Shown one piece after another: positions 1 to 9,718 of a DNA stretch of 64,000 bases. Position 1 is the stretch's first letter; each line of letters opens with the position of its first letter. The notes under the pieces were generated by a model. That model saw only the letters and a list, made by a program, of their open reading frames with translations, did no database searches and was not told where the DNA came from. Origin of the DNA: Bacillus mycoides (GTDB lineage: Bacteria; Bacillota; Bacilli; Bacillales; Bacillaceae_G); assembly GCF_018742245.1 (NCBI RefSeq), contig NZ_CP036132.1, positions 4,149,001 to 4,213,000 on the forward strand. Direction: 5' to 3'. The translations under genes were made by a program, and so were the position numbers.

Positions 1-1110
1 ACGTAACGAATGTTTCTTACGTTTTCGCGTCATCTCTAAAATACCTAGCTCTGTAAACCCAAGCACTCTTGTATATGTACGATCATCTTGCATAGCAGCT
101 ATGAGGCGTTCTCTTACCTTCTCTTTATCTTCCCGTCTTTTCATATTAATAAAATCAATTAATATCATCCCGCCAATATCACGAAGTCTTAATTGACGAG
201 CAATCTCTTCAGCAGCCATTTCATTTGTGCGAAATACGGTATCTTGTAAATTTTGTTTTCCAGTAAATTTACCTGTATTCACATCAATTACAGTCATCGT
301 CTCCATTTGTTCTACAATTAGATAGGCACCATTTGGTAGCCACACAATTTGTTGAAGTGCTTTCTCGATTTCACGATCTATTCCAAAATGGTTAAACATC
401 GAAGATTTTTCATTATAAAAGGATACTCTTTCTTTCCCTACTTTTTCTTCTAATTCTTTTACTATACTTCTCGTATCTACAACTATTTTTTCAATTGTTT
501 CAATTGGGTTCTCCTGAAATACACGATCTAAAAACGTCGCTGGTTGATGAAGTAGTAAGGGCGCCTTCCCTTGATTTTCTTTTCTTTTTAACTCTTCATA
601 TAACTTCTGCAACCCTTGCATTTCAGCTTGTATTTCATCGATCGTTCCTTTTTCAGAAGCAGAACGGAAAATGTATCCACCCGTTCCTTCTACTTCAATT
701 CCCAGTAACTGTTGTCTTCTTTTATTATTTTTTATTTTCCGAGAAACAGCGCGCATGTCATCATACGGCATGTAAACGACATATTTTCCGGTAAATTCTA
801 CCTTCGCCGTTAATTTTGGCCCCTTCGTATCAATTGCCTCTTTCACAACTTGTACAAGTATCGCCTGCCCTTCATGTATGCGATATGAAGATGGTACATC
901 ATCAAACGAAAGATATGCATGTTTTTCTAATCCGATATTTACAAAGGCTGCGTTCATTCCAGCAATTGTTCTTACGATACGCCCAACATAAATATGTCCG
1001 ACAATCTCCTGCTCTTCATTCCGTTTCCATAAAAGCTCGACAATTTTTTGTTTCTCTTCTATCGCAACACGCTTTTCCGAACCAGTGTAGTTAATATATA
1101 ACGTCTTCAA
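1..1110 (-). CDS. rng: Ribonuclease G (Rne/Rng family), 3' part missing
   Basis: The reading frame is open from a TTG start at 1110 to the window edge (370 codons), so the C-terminus lies outside. A GAGGAAA ribosome site precedes the TTG, and the first residues read LKTLYINYTGSEKRVA. An S1-like RNA-binding segment follows early (EQEIVGHIYVGRIVRTIAG, about residues 33-51). Later comes the conserved catalytic core, including a GAYLIVEQMETMTVIDVNTG-type segment around residue 265 with the two metal-binding aspartate positions of the family. RNase E/G enzymes cut single-stranded RNA in rRNA maturation and mRNA decay. In Bacillus the gene lies between spoIVFB and rplU, which fits here. It has no ATG near the start. 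Confidence 0.93.
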   Translation of the reverse strand, partial: MKTLYINYTGSEKRVAIEEKQKIVELLWKRNEEQEIVGHIYVGRIVRTIAGMNAAFVNIGLEKHAYLSFDDVPSSYRIHEGQAILVQVVKEAIDTKGPKLTAKVEFTGKYVVYMPYDDMRAVSRKIKNNKRRQQLLGIEVEGTGGYIFRSASEKGTIDEIQAEMQGLQKLYEELKRKENQGKAPLLLHQPATFLDRVFQENPIETIEKIVVDTRSIVKELEEKVGKERVSFYNEKSSMFNHFGIDREIEKALQQIVWLPNGAYLIVEQMETMTVIDVNTGKFTGKQNLQDTVFRTNEMAAEEIARQLRLRDIGGMILIDFINMKRREDKEKVRERLIAAMQDDRTYTRVLGFTELGILEMTRKRKKHSLR

Positions 1111-1153
1111 AATTATTTCCTCACTTTTCACTTCTTTTCCTTACAATATAAAA

Positions 1154-1179
1154 GGTTAGTGTCGTCGTCAACACTAACC
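1154..1179 (-). terminator. Hairpin at the 3' end of spoIVFB
   Basis: A 9-bp perfect stem (GGTTAGTGT / ACACTAACC) with an 8-nt loop is followed on the minus strand by TTTTATATTG. It overlaps the spoIVFB stop codon and separates spoIVFB from rng. Confidence 0.7.
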
Positions 1180-2034
1180 AATTAATTCTTCAACAGATGA
1201 GGTTGTTCGTTTTTCAGCAAAATACGCATACAACAATTCATTTTCGTCCAATGTGTAATGCTCTTTATATTTTCCATGGACGATAATAGAGTGTTTATAT
1301 CCTCTGCGAAATTTTGTGAAAATCGTATATAAATGATCTTCCGTTTTCACCTCAATAGGTGCTATTTTTTCAATATCTCTTTTATTCCCATAATAACGTT
1401 CTAATAAAAAACGCATAAATGCGTACCGTCTTTGTTTCCATTCTTGATATAAAGAAATCGCTAGAAAAACGAGTAATACCCACATCATAATGTTATTACT
1501 ATTCCAAAGTAACTGCCATCCTAATATTACACTAAAAAAAACACATGACAATTTCATCATCTTTTCATGTGCTTGTAAATAGGGAAAACGATATGATAAT
1601 ACATTAAATAATACTTTTCCGCCATCAAGTGGCCAAATAGGCAATAGATTAAACCCTAAAATAATGACATTATTCCATACAAAGAAATGGTACAAATCAT
1701 CAGTTACCCAGCCCGCTTGATACAAAATATAAGCGACCGCAATCATCCATATATGCTGAATTGGCCCAGCTATAACGACAATTAATTCTTCTTTTAATGA
1801 TTTATTCCCATGCTCTTCCATCTCAACTACGCCACCAAACGGCAAAAGCTGAATTTGTTTAATACGCCAATTATAATACGCTGCGGCAAAAGCATGCCCA
1901 AGTTCATGAATGAGAACGATACAAAATAACAATAGCAACTCTTTAAAACGCGCCGTAAAAATACCAATAACAATAATAACCCAAAACAACGGATGCACGG
2001 AAATTTTCGTGAAAACATCCCTATATTTAATCAA
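1174..2034 (-). CDS. spoIVFB: SpoIVFB, intramembrane metalloprotease that processes pro-sigma-K
   Basis: The 286-residue protein is a member of the M50 site-2 protease family. The zinc motif HELGH is at residues 43-47, and the third ligand Asp137 lies in NLLPIWPLDGG; these are the same positions as in B. subtilis SpoIVFB. Several hydrophobic membrane segments surround the motif, and a CBS-like C-terminal part follows from about residue 220. The known role is to cut pro-sigma-K in the outer forespore membrane of the mother cell after a signal from the forespore. Its start overlaps the end of spoIVFA by 8 bases, which suggests translational coupling of enzyme and inhibitor. Confidence 0.97.
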   Translation of the reverse strand: MIKYRDVFTKISVHPLFWVIIVIGIFTARFKELLLLFCIVLIHELGHAFAAAYYNWRIKQIQLLPFGGVVEMEEHGNKSLKEELIVVIAGPIQHIWMIAVAYILYQAGWVTDDLYHFFVWNNVIILGFNLLPIWPLDGGKVLFNVLSYRFPYLQAHEKMMKLSCVFFSVILGWQLLWNSNNIMMWVLLVFLAISLYQEWKQRRYAFMRFLLERYYGNKRDIEKIAPIEVKTEDHLYTIFTKFRRGYKHSIIVHGKYKEHYTLDENELLYAYFAEKRTTSSVEELIG

Positions 2035-2773
2035 ATGAAATCACCTGAATTGGATCAATAAATTTTTCATTCTTTTTTATTGCAAAATAAAATTTACCAT
2101 TTTTATTATTTTCATCATTACTCACTGTTCCAATTTTTTGTTTCTTTGAAACGTAATCATATAATTTTACTGACATATCATTTAAATTTGCATACCATGA
2201 CTCCGTACCATCAGCGTGCTGAATTTGAACTGTATTTCCAAGTTCCTCTTTCTTGCCTGCAAAAACAACTAGCCCTTCATTCACTGACTCAACTGTTGCA
2301 TTTGTAGCTGTTTGGACAAATACACCTTGACCATTTTTTTGAAAACCTTGCATCACCTTTCCAGAGGCAGGAATTGCATAATCCTTTTGCTGAATCGTTC
2401 CTTCCTTTCTCTCATTAGGCGAATAGAATACGAGAGGTTTTCCAAACTGCTTTTCGTACCATTTCGCTACAGTGGCAAACTGAAACTCCTCTGTCATCAC
2501 TTTTTCTGTAACAGCTTTAGCACCATCGAAAGAAGAAGGAGCATTCTTGTATAAAATAGCAACAGAAAGAACTAATATTGCTGATAGCAACACTTTGAAA
2601 AGAAAAACTTCTTTTCGAAATAGAGGATGAATTTCCTTCTCCCCCTCTTCAATAAAGACCGTTTCGCTATCAAAATCTCCTCCCGCAAAATACCGCTCTT
2701 CCTCCATCCTTTCTTGCTCTGCTTTCCTTTTCGCAATCCGCTTTTTAATTTCTTCCACACGTCTATTCTTCAT
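2027..2773 (-). CDS. spoIVFA: SpoIVFA, regulator of SpoIVFB with M23/LytM-like domain
   Basis: The 248-residue protein has a highly charged N-terminus (KKRIAKRKAEQERMEEE), one membrane segment at about residues 56-78 (FLFKVLLSAILVLSVAILY) and a C-terminal LytM/M23-like domain from about residue 130 (AIPASGKVMQGFQKNGQG...). The zinc-binding His/Asp set of active M23 enzymes is not evident, as in other SpoIVFA proteins. SpoIVFA anchors SpoIVFB and BofA in the outer forespore membrane and is cleaved by SpoIVB to release sigma-K processing. An AAAGGAG site lies just before the ATG. Confidence 0.95.
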   Translation of the reverse strand: MKNRRVEEIKKRIAKRKAEQERMEEERYFAGGDFDSETVFIEEGEKEIHPLFRKEVFLFKVLLSAILVLSVAILYKNAPSSFDGAKAVTEKVMTEEFQFATVAKWYEKQFGKPLVFYSPNERKEGTIQQKDYAIPASGKVMQGFQKNGQGVFVQTATNATVESVNEGLVVFAGKKEELGNTVQIQHADGTESWYANLNDMSVKLYDYVSKKQKIGTVSNDENNKNGKFYFAIKKNEKFIDPIQVISFD

Positions 2774-2878
2774 ACTGTCTCCTTTCTTTCGTTAGCCTTA
2801 TTCAAATAGAAACAGTTATATACAGTTTGTACATATGTATGAGTTATAGAAGGAAGATATTCATGCGAAGAAAAAAGA

Positions 2879-2906
2879 AAGCACTCCGCATTTATGCGAA
2901 GTGCTT
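2879..2906 (-). terminator. Terminator after minD
   Basis: A 12-bp stem with one mismatch (AAGCACTTCGCA / TGCGGAGTGCTT) and a 4-nt loop is followed on the minus strand by TCTTTTTTC. It lies directly after the minD stop and ends the mreBCD-minCD transcription unit before spoIVFA. Confidence 0.8.
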
Positions 2907-3704
2907 TTAACGGATCCCAAAGAAATTTTTCATCTTTGTAAATACCGATACTTTTTCTTGTTCAAATGCTTGTAATGGTACATTCTCACCTAACAAGCGT
3001 CTTGCAATATTACGATAAGCTATTGCTGCTTTCCCACTAGGTTGCAGTGCTACAGGTTCACCTGTATTCGTAGCACGAATAACTTCATCATCATCCTCGA
3101 CAACTCCAAGAAGCTCGATTGACAGTGTACGTACGATTTCATCAACGTCTAACATATCCTGTTCATGAAGCATATGACTACGCACACGGTTAATGACAAG
3201 TTTCGGTGGTTCAATATCCTCTTTCTCTAAAAGCCCGATAATACGATCCGCATCACGCATTGAGGATACTTCTGGTGTTGTTACGACGATTGCTTTATCC
3301 GCACCTGCTACTGCATTTTTAAACCCCTGCTCAATCCCCGCAGGACAATCAATTAATATGTAATCATAATCTTGACGTAATACTTGTATTAATTCATCCA
3401 TTTGTTCAGGTGTTACCGCCGATTTATCGCTCGTTTGTGCTGCAGGTAATAAATAAAGATCATCAAAACGTTTATCTTTAATAAGAGCCTGAGGTAAACG
3501 ACAACGCCCTTCAACGACATCAACAAGATCAAATACAATACGATTTTCCAGCCCCATTACTACGTCTAAATTGCGTAAACCGATATCTGTATCAATTAAA
3601 CATACTTTTTTTCCAGATAACGCAAGGGCTGTACCAATGTTCGCAGACGTTGTAGTTTTACCTACTCCGCCTTTTCCAGATGTAATTACTATTGCCTCTC
3701 CCAC
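2907..3704 (-). CDS. minD: Septum-site determining ATPase MinD
   Basis: The 265-residue protein is a ParA/MinD-type ATPase. It carries the deviant Walker A motif at residues 10-18 (GKGGVGKTT) with the signature lysine 11. Walker A' and B segments follow (LIDTDIGLRNLD, YILIDCPAG). The C-terminus ends in an amphipathic stretch (VFTKMKNFFGIR), which in this family binds the membrane. MinD recruits MinC to poles and forming septa to block FtsZ assembly there. minC ends 2 bases upstream, so the two are one unit. Confidence 0.98.
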   Translation of the reverse strand: MGEAIVITSGKGGVGKTTTSANIGTALALSGKKVCLIDTDIGLRNLDVVMGLENRIVFDLVDVVEGRCRLPQALIKDKRFDDLYLLPAAQTSDKSAVTPEQMDELIQVLRQDYDYILIDCPAGIEQGFKNAVAGADKAIVVTTPEVSSMRDADRIIGLLEKEDIEPPKLVINRVRSHMLHEQDMLDVDEIVRTLSIELLGVVEDDDEVIRATNTGEPVALQPSGKAAIAYRNIARRLLGENVPLQAFEQEKVSVFTKMKNFFGIR

Positions 3705-3706
3705 AG

Positions 3707-4393
3707 CTATACAATTCCCCTTTCTAACTTTGTTAAATTAGGTCTAAGATGTGTGAGAAGTTGCAGGCGATCGACAACAATGTGATTGTTCTCATTAATG
3801 TACGCACATTCTGCCGCCTCTGCTCCGTCTTCTTTCTCTTCCGGAGCCCGCATTGTCACATCACTAATTCGGAGTTGCATGGGGTTCATACTAGATGCAG
3901 CAATAACAGCTTCTGAATCTCCATCATACCCCGCGTGTGCAATTCCTCTTAATGATCCCACGACAAAAATATTCCCCCCAGCGATAACCGTTCCGCCTGG
4001 ATTAACATCTCCAATTAATAATAAATTGCCTTTTACATGTAACACTTGTCCAGAGCGAACAATTTTGGAAATAGGGACAATTTCTGTTTCTTCTTTCCAA
4101 GCTATTGCTTCTGCTTTTGTTATAACATCACTTTCGATTGATTCCACAACAAGGTTCTTCTTATTGCGAATTAACGTACGAATCTCTTCTTGTTGTACTT
4201 CTGTTAAATAGCGATTTCCTACTTTAACACGCACTTCAATTAAAGAACGTCCGTCACCCTCATAGTAATGTGTAGAAAGCTTTTCATCCAATTCTTTTAG
4301 TAGTTCAGAGAATGAACAGCAATCATCTAAATGAAGTGTTATTCCATCTTTTGTCCCTTTTATCGTTACATTTTGTTGCTTTTTTTCTTCCAC
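3707..4393 (-). CDS. minC: Septum-site determining protein MinC
   Basis: The 228-residue protein has the two-domain MinC layout: an N-terminal FtsZ-inhibiting domain (about 1-100) and a C-terminal right-handed beta-helix domain (about 105-215) with glycine-rich turns such as [21 protein letters not shown]. That C-terminal domain binds MinD and self-associates. The gene sits between mreD and minD in the same order as in B. subtilis. It starts at ATG 4393, with a GGTGGGG site 6-7 bases upstream. Confidence 0.97.
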   Translation of the reverse strand: MEEKKQQNVTIKGTKDGITLHLDDCCSFSELLKELDEKLSTHYYEGDGRSLIEVRVKVGNRYLTEVQQEEIRTLIRNKKNLVVESIESDVITKAEAIAWKEETEIVPISKIVRSGQVLHVKGNLLLIGDVNPGGTVIAGGNIFVVGSLRGIAHAGYDGDSEAVIAASSMNPMQLRISDVTMRAPEEKEDGAEAAECAYINENNHIVVDRLQLLTHLRPNLTKLERGIV

Positions 4394-4428
4394 TAAAGTT
4401 CACCCCACCGATTCAATTCGACATAAAA

Positions 4429-4974
4429 TTAGAAAATCCTTTTTTCTTTTTCTTCTATCGCTTTTGAAAGACGCACTAAATATCGTCTCAGTGGGAAACA
4501 AACTATTAACAAGAAAATTCCATTTAGCAATAAAGTAGCAAGGAGACGATCTGTGAAAAAGACAGATGCTGACATGTGAGTACGTCCTAACAAAGTTAAA
4601 AACCCATACACATAATACTCTAATGCTGCAATGCCAGCCAGTACGATAGAAGCGACAATAAATAAATTCAATTGTAATACCTTCATCACACTATAAACTA
4701 AATAAGCTAAAATCGGATAAGCAAAAATATATATACCGACAAGTTCTGTGTATACGGTATCAAATAAGAAACCAAATAATAGTCCGTAGTAAATCCCTTG
4801 AATTGGACTATAGTACACTGTAATAAAACATAACACAATTATAAAGAAATGCGGTGCTGCTATACTGTTGTTCCAAAAGACGTCTGTTGGAACAACAGTA
4901 GAGAACATATTTTCAAATAAAAAAACAAAAAGGAGCAGAAGAGGAAGAGCTGCTCTTTTTAAAATCGTCATCAT
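4429..4974 (-). CDS. mreD: Rod shape-determining membrane protein MreD
   Basis: The 181-residue protein is very hydrophobic, with about five to six predicted membrane segments (for example LLLLFVFLFENMF and FFIIVLCFITVYY) and a basic/acidic C-terminal tail (KAIEEKEKRIF). It is identified by these features and by its place after mreC. MreD works with MreB, MreC and the elongasome in lateral wall synthesis. Sequence conservation in MreD is low, so context carries part of the call. Confidence 0.94.
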   Translation of the reverse strand: MMTILKRAALPLLLLFVFLFENMFSTVVPTDVFWNNSIAAPHFFIIVLCFITVYYSPIQGIYYGLLFGFLFDTVYTELVGIYIFAYPILAYLVYSVMKVLQLNLFIVASIVLAGIAALEYYVYGFLTLLGRTHMSASVFFTDRLLATLLLNGIFLLIVCFPLRRYLVRLSKAIEEKEKRIF

Positions 4975-4988
4975 CTCTTCTCCCCCTC

Positions 4989-5846
4989 CTATTCTAACGA
5001 CGCTGTAGGCATATCACGTTTTGCAACTATAATATGCTCTACATCATTCAAATCAGCGGATGGTTTTACATAAGCTGTTTTTGTTAAACCGTATGGATCT
5101 GGCTGAACATCAACAATTTTCCCAATCGCAAGACCTTTTGGGAAGATATCACCAAGTCCAGATGTTACAACTAGTTGATCTTTTTCTACTTTTGCATCAG
5201 AGCTAATCTTTGTGAAAAGAAGTAGTTGTTTTTCTTTATCGTAACCTTCAATCAATCCAAAGATATTTTCTTGTCCTTGTACAATAGCAGAAACACGGTT
5301 TGTTCGGCTCATAGAACTTAACAACTCTACTGACGATGTAAACTGAGATGCACTTTTTACGCGTCCAACTAAACCTTTCGGAGTTACAACAGCCATATCT
5401 TTTTTAATCCCTTGCTGTGCTCCTTTATCAATTGCAACTAAATCGTACCATTTATCGGGATTACGAGAAACCACACTAGCTTGTACTTCCGTATAATCAC
5501 CACGGGACTTTTCTTTACCAGTTAATTCTCGTAGTTTTTTATTCTCATCCTCTAAATTTTTCACTACTACAGATAAATCTGCGGTAGTATCTAATTTTGC
5601 TTTCAGCTTTTTATTCTCTTCATACGTGCGCTTTACATCTTCTACGTTTTCGAAGAATCCGGCAACATAATTCGCTGGCTTTTGGAATACACGTTCTACA
5701 ACACCGACAGTATCTTTAATAAACTGCTCTGGCCATGTTAAACTATTCCGTTCTTTCAATGAGATTCCAATCAATGCCACGAGAAGAATAATACTAACTA
5801 ACAAAACAATTAATCTTTTGTTTAAGAAAAACTGTGGCACGTTCAC
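4989..5846 (-). CDS. mreC: Rod shape-determining protein MreC
   Basis: The 285-residue protein has a short cytoplasmic start, one membrane segment at about residues 12-28 (LIVLLVSIILLVALIGI) and a coiled coil at about residues 70-110 (rich in KRTYEENKKLKAKL and NLEDENKKLREL repeats). A beta-rich extracytoplasmic domain follows. This is the standard MreC plan. The protein links MreB filaments to wall synthases outside the membrane. It lies between mreB and mreD with short gaps. Confidence 0.97.
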   Translation of the reverse strand: MNVPQFFLNKRLIVLLVSIILLVALIGISLKERNSLTWPEQFIKDTVGVVERVFQKPANYVAGFFENVEDVKRTYEENKKLKAKLDTTADLSVVVKNLEDENKKLRELTGKEKSRGDYTEVQASVVSRNPDKWYDLVAIDKGAQQGIKKDMAVVTPKGLVGRVKSASQFTSSVELLSSMSRTNRVSAIVQGQENIFGLIEGYDKEKQLLLFTKISSDAKVEKDQLVVTSGLGDIFPKGLAIGKIVDVQPDPYGLTKTAYVKPSADLNDVEHIIVAKRDMPTASLE

Positions 5847-5881
5847 ACCCTCTTAATTTCAGTGATTTTTATTTTGCAATA

Positions 5882-6919
<1,038 letters not shown>

Positions 6920-7059
6920 TTATTTTCACGGACTCATTTTTCTTACTTTATATTTATAAAAACAGTACGTTTTTTTATATCTGTATCCTTCTTGTAGATA
7001 ATTTTCTACAAAAAACTCATAAATCACATTATAAAACAAAATAGGTAAAAAGAATAGTC

Positions 7060-7737
7060 TTAAATATGACCTTTTTCCTTTAAACTCACGAATTTATGGT
7101 CACCTATTATGATATGATCAAGCACTTCAATTCCAATAATTCGACCACATTCTACTAGTCGTTTTGTAACTTCAATATCTTCACGGCTCGGCGCCGGATC
7201 TCCTGAGGGATGGTTATGAAGACATATAATAGAGGCTGCTGCACGGCGAAACGCTTCTTTAAAAACTTCCCTTGGGTGCACAATCGACGTATTTAAACTT
7301 CCAATAAAAATAGTTTGCCTATGTATAACTTGATTTTTCGTATTCAAATATAAACAAACAAAATGCTCCTGTTGCAAAAAACGCATCTCTTCCATCATAT
7401 AACTCGCACAATCTTCTGGACTTCGAATACTATATCTATTTTGATATTCTAAACGTACCATTCTTCTACCTAATTCAAAAGCAGCCATAAGCTGCGACGC
7501 CTTTGCAATCCCAACACCATGAATGCTCATCATCTCTTCTAACGTTGCATCCTTTAACATTCGTAGGCCGTCAAAATGATGTAGAATATTATCTGATAAC
7601 GTTAACACCGTTTCTTCTTTAGAACCCGTTCTGAGTAAAACTGCAAGAAGTTCTCGATTCGATAAACTTCCTGCTCCTTCTAACAATAAACGCTCCCGTG
7701 GCTGTTCTTCTCTCACAACATCACGAATACCGTTCAT
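7060..7737 (-). CDS. radC: RadC family JAMM/MPN-domain protein
   Basis: I place the start at ATG 7737 (MNGIRDVVREE), because a strong GGGGTGGAGAG site directly precedes it; a longer in-frame start at 7785 has no such site. The 225-residue product has an N-terminal helix-hairpin-helix region (MSIHGVGIAKASQL) and a C-terminal JAMM metal motif (HNHPSGDPAPSRED). The name comes from an old link to DNA repair in E. coli that was later questioned; the biochemical role is still unclear. It follows maf closely, and the two form a unit. Confidence 0.94.
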   Translation of the reverse strand: MNGIRDVVREEQPRERLLLEGAGSLSNRELLAVLLRTGSKEETVLTLSDNILHHFDGLRMLKDATLEEMMSIHGVGIAKASQLMAAFELGRRMVRLEYQNRYSIRSPEDCASYMMEEMRFLQQEHFVCLYLNTKNQVIHRQTIFIGSLNTSIVHPREVFKEAFRRAAASIICLHNHPSGDPAPSREDIEVTKRLVECGRIIGIEVLDHIIIGDHKFVSLKEKGHI

Positions 7738-7787
7738 CTCTCCACCCCTTTTTTTACGATTTCTCCTAAAGAAAACCCCATGCAATT

Positions 7788-8363
7788 TTACGCATGGGTT
7801 ACATCGCTATCAAACTGTTTTAGTTCACGGACAAGACGCGCAATTGGCAAGCCAACTACACTGTAGTAGTCCCCTTGAATATGTTGAACAAAAATAGACC
7901 CTTTACCTTGAATTCCATAGCTTCCTGCTTTATCAAGCGGTTCCTTCGATGCAACGTATACGTCTATTTCCTCTTCTGTTAATTCCCAAAATGTTACTTC
8001 TGTACGTTCATAAAAAGTTACCGTTTTTTCTTTCAATATAATTGCAACACCTGTGTATACTTCGTGTGTTTTCCCCGATAATAATCGTAACATTTCTTTC
8101 GCCTCAGCCTCATTAGACGGCTTTCCAAGAATACGTGAATCATATGTAACAATTGTATCTGCACCTAATACAACGTGATCACTATGATTTTCTGCCACAG
8201 CAGATGCTTTTTGCAAAGCAAGCGACATAACAATATCAGAAGGTGATAAATATGCACCAATCGTCTCTTCTACTTCACTAACAACGATTTCAAATGGCAC
8301 ATCAGCTAATTCAAGCAGTTCCTTCCTCCTAGGTGATCCTGAAGCTAAAATAATTTTCCTCAT
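7788..8363 (-). CDS. maf: Maf, septum-associated nucleoside triphosphate pyrophosphatase
   Basis: The 191-residue protein begins with the Maf signature [10 protein letters not shown] (residues 8-17). It contains the conserved acidic and lysine residues around [16 protein letters not shown]. Family members remove pyrophosphate from non-standard or methylated nucleotides such as dTTP/UTP, and they affect septum formation when overexpressed. It is read with radC, which starts 50 bases downstream. Its neighbours spoIIB and mreB match the B. subtilis order. Confidence 0.96.
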   Translation of the reverse strand: MRKIILASGSPRRKELLELADVPFEIVVSEVEETIGAYLSPSDIVMSLALQKASAVAENHSDHVVLGADTIVTYDSRILGKPSNEAEAKEMLRLLSGKTHEVYTGVAIILKEKTVTFYERTEVTFWELTEEEIDVYVASKEPLDKAGSYGIQGKGSIFVQHIQGDYYSVVGLPIARLVRELKQFDSDVTHA

Positions 8364-8538
8364 ATTTTCTCCTTCCCTTCTCGCATGAAGCAGAATAATT
8401 CAAATCAATCGTATCAAAGGAATAGTTTCCCCACAAATTCTAGAAATATCATTTTCTCTAAACAAAATAATAGTTCTTTTTAAATACGATTATATTCTGT
8501 CCATACAGAAAGCACTTTGCTCTAAATTCAAAAGAAAA

Positions 8539-8562
8539 GAAAGAAGTATATGTACTTCTTTC
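8539..8562 (-). terminator. Terminator after spoIIB
   Basis: A 10-bp perfect stem (GAAAGAAGTA / TACTTCTTTC) with a 4-nt loop lies 18 bases after the spoIIB stop on the minus strand. It is followed by TTTTCTTTTG. The rest of the 216-base gap to maf holds no gene that I can see. Confidence 0.75.
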
Positions 8563-8579
8563 TCCTTCATCTTATTATC

Positions 8580-9545
8580 TTATTGTTTTACTTTTTGTGA
8601 AACCATTTTTTCGTACGAAAGTAATCCATCAATAATAACTTGATTTAATTTAGCTACAGATTCCTTATCGCCCTTCCCTTCCTTAATCGTTTGCACCGCT
8701 ATTGACGTATACGTATAAAGCTTCTTCGCATCTTCACGCTTCATACTCTTCGCTTCCTTTTCAATAGCTTTCCACTCTTTTTCAATCGCCTCTATATCTT
8801 TTGGATTACTTTTTCCATTAGTTTGTACGCTGGACGCATATTTTGTTAAATGAGTATATAATGGCTGCACTTTCGCTAAAAACATTCCTACTTCTTTATC
8901 ATTTTTGAGCAATGCTTTATCTGTAATATCCCAATTTTTTTTCAAAACTGAAACACCATCTTGCTTATACTGATCTATTAATTGATTAACAGCCTGTTCA
9001 TCGCTCGTAATACCAACAACTAACGCATACTTATCACCACTCGGTTTCAAAGCAGCCACGCCCCCATTGCCTTTCCACTCTTCAAGAGCGGCCTGTCCCT
9101 TTTCTTCGGAAGAATAAATCCCTCCTTGAACAAAAAATAATTTCATCGGGTCTAATGAGGTTCCTACCTGCGCTTTTTGTTTTTCCTCTTTTGGTGCCGG
9201 GGTTTGTTCTGCCGTTCCACCCACCTTTGATACTTCATTCCCCATCTGCTTCGAAGCTGTTACTTCGCTTCCCCCTGTCGTCCCTTGTCCCTTAAGTAAA
9301 TGCAGCATTCCCATTCCAAACGCCGTACCAATAACAATTGCAGTTGCAACGATTGCAATTATTGTATTACTCCACTTCTTTCGTTTTTTTTCCTTAGACA
9401 CTAATTTCGCTTTTTGAAACGGAACAACGTTTTTTAGTCTTTCACTTTCTACTACCATCCAGTCAAACTCATCCTTCTTTTTTTCCTCATACTTCGCTTC
9501 TGTTCCATTTACTTTCACTGAGATCGTTCGTGATTGCTTGTCCAT
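8580..9545 (-). CDS. spoIIB: SpoIIB-like SPOR-domain protein (engulfment)
   Basis: The start is set at ATG 9545 (MDKQSRTISVKVNG), 7 bases after GAGGTG; a GTG 15 bases earlier would overlap that site. The 321-residue product has a charged cytoplasmic part, one membrane segment at about residues 61-84 (TIIAIVATAIVIGTAFGMGML) and a SPOR domain at about 135-205 (KLFFVQGGIYSSEEKGQAALEEW...). A helical, lysine-rich C-terminal region follows. SpoIIB is known to help septal wall thinning and engulfment. The place between folC and maf supports the call. No comC gene is present between folC and spoIIB, unlike B. subtilis. Confidence 0.88.
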   Translation of the reverse strand: MDKQSRTISVKVNGTEAKYEEKKKDEFDWMVVESERLKNVVPFQKAKLVSKEKKRKKWSNTIIAIVATAIVIGTAFGMGMLHLLKGQGTTGGSEVTASKQMGNEVSKVGGTAEQTPAPKEEKQKAQVGTSLDPMKLFFVQGGIYSSEEKGQAALEEWKGNGGVAALKPSGDKYALVVGITSDEQAVNQLIDQYKQDGVSVLKKNWDITDKALLKNDKEVGMFLAKVQPLYTHLTKYASSVQTNGKSNPKDIEAIEKEWKAIEKEAKSMKREDAKKLYTYTSIAVQTIKEGKGDKESVAKLNQVIIDGLLSYEKMVSQKVKQ

Positions 9546-9686
9546 ACACTCACACCTCACCTCTTATCGTTGTCCGCATCATATCATATTCACTTCGCAA
9601 AAAAACGAGATATTTGTCAGAGAAATTCGCCAAATAATCCTATATATTTATCTTATATGTATGCATTTGACTTCATTTGTAGAACA

Positions 9687-9718
9687 AAAAACTAGATAGC
9701 AAAGACTATCTAGTTTTT
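9687..9718 (-). terminator. Strong terminator at the 3' end of folC
   Basis: A 13-bp perfect stem (AAAAACTAGATAG / CTATCTAGTTTTT) with a 6-nt loop overlaps the folC stop codon. The symmetrical A and T tracts allow function on either strand, but only the minus-strand gene needs it. Confidence 0.85.

Noticed and set aside
2627..2809. Open frame on the plus strand opposite spoIVFA
   Set aside because: It lies within the well-supported spoIVFA gene on the other strand and has no start signal.
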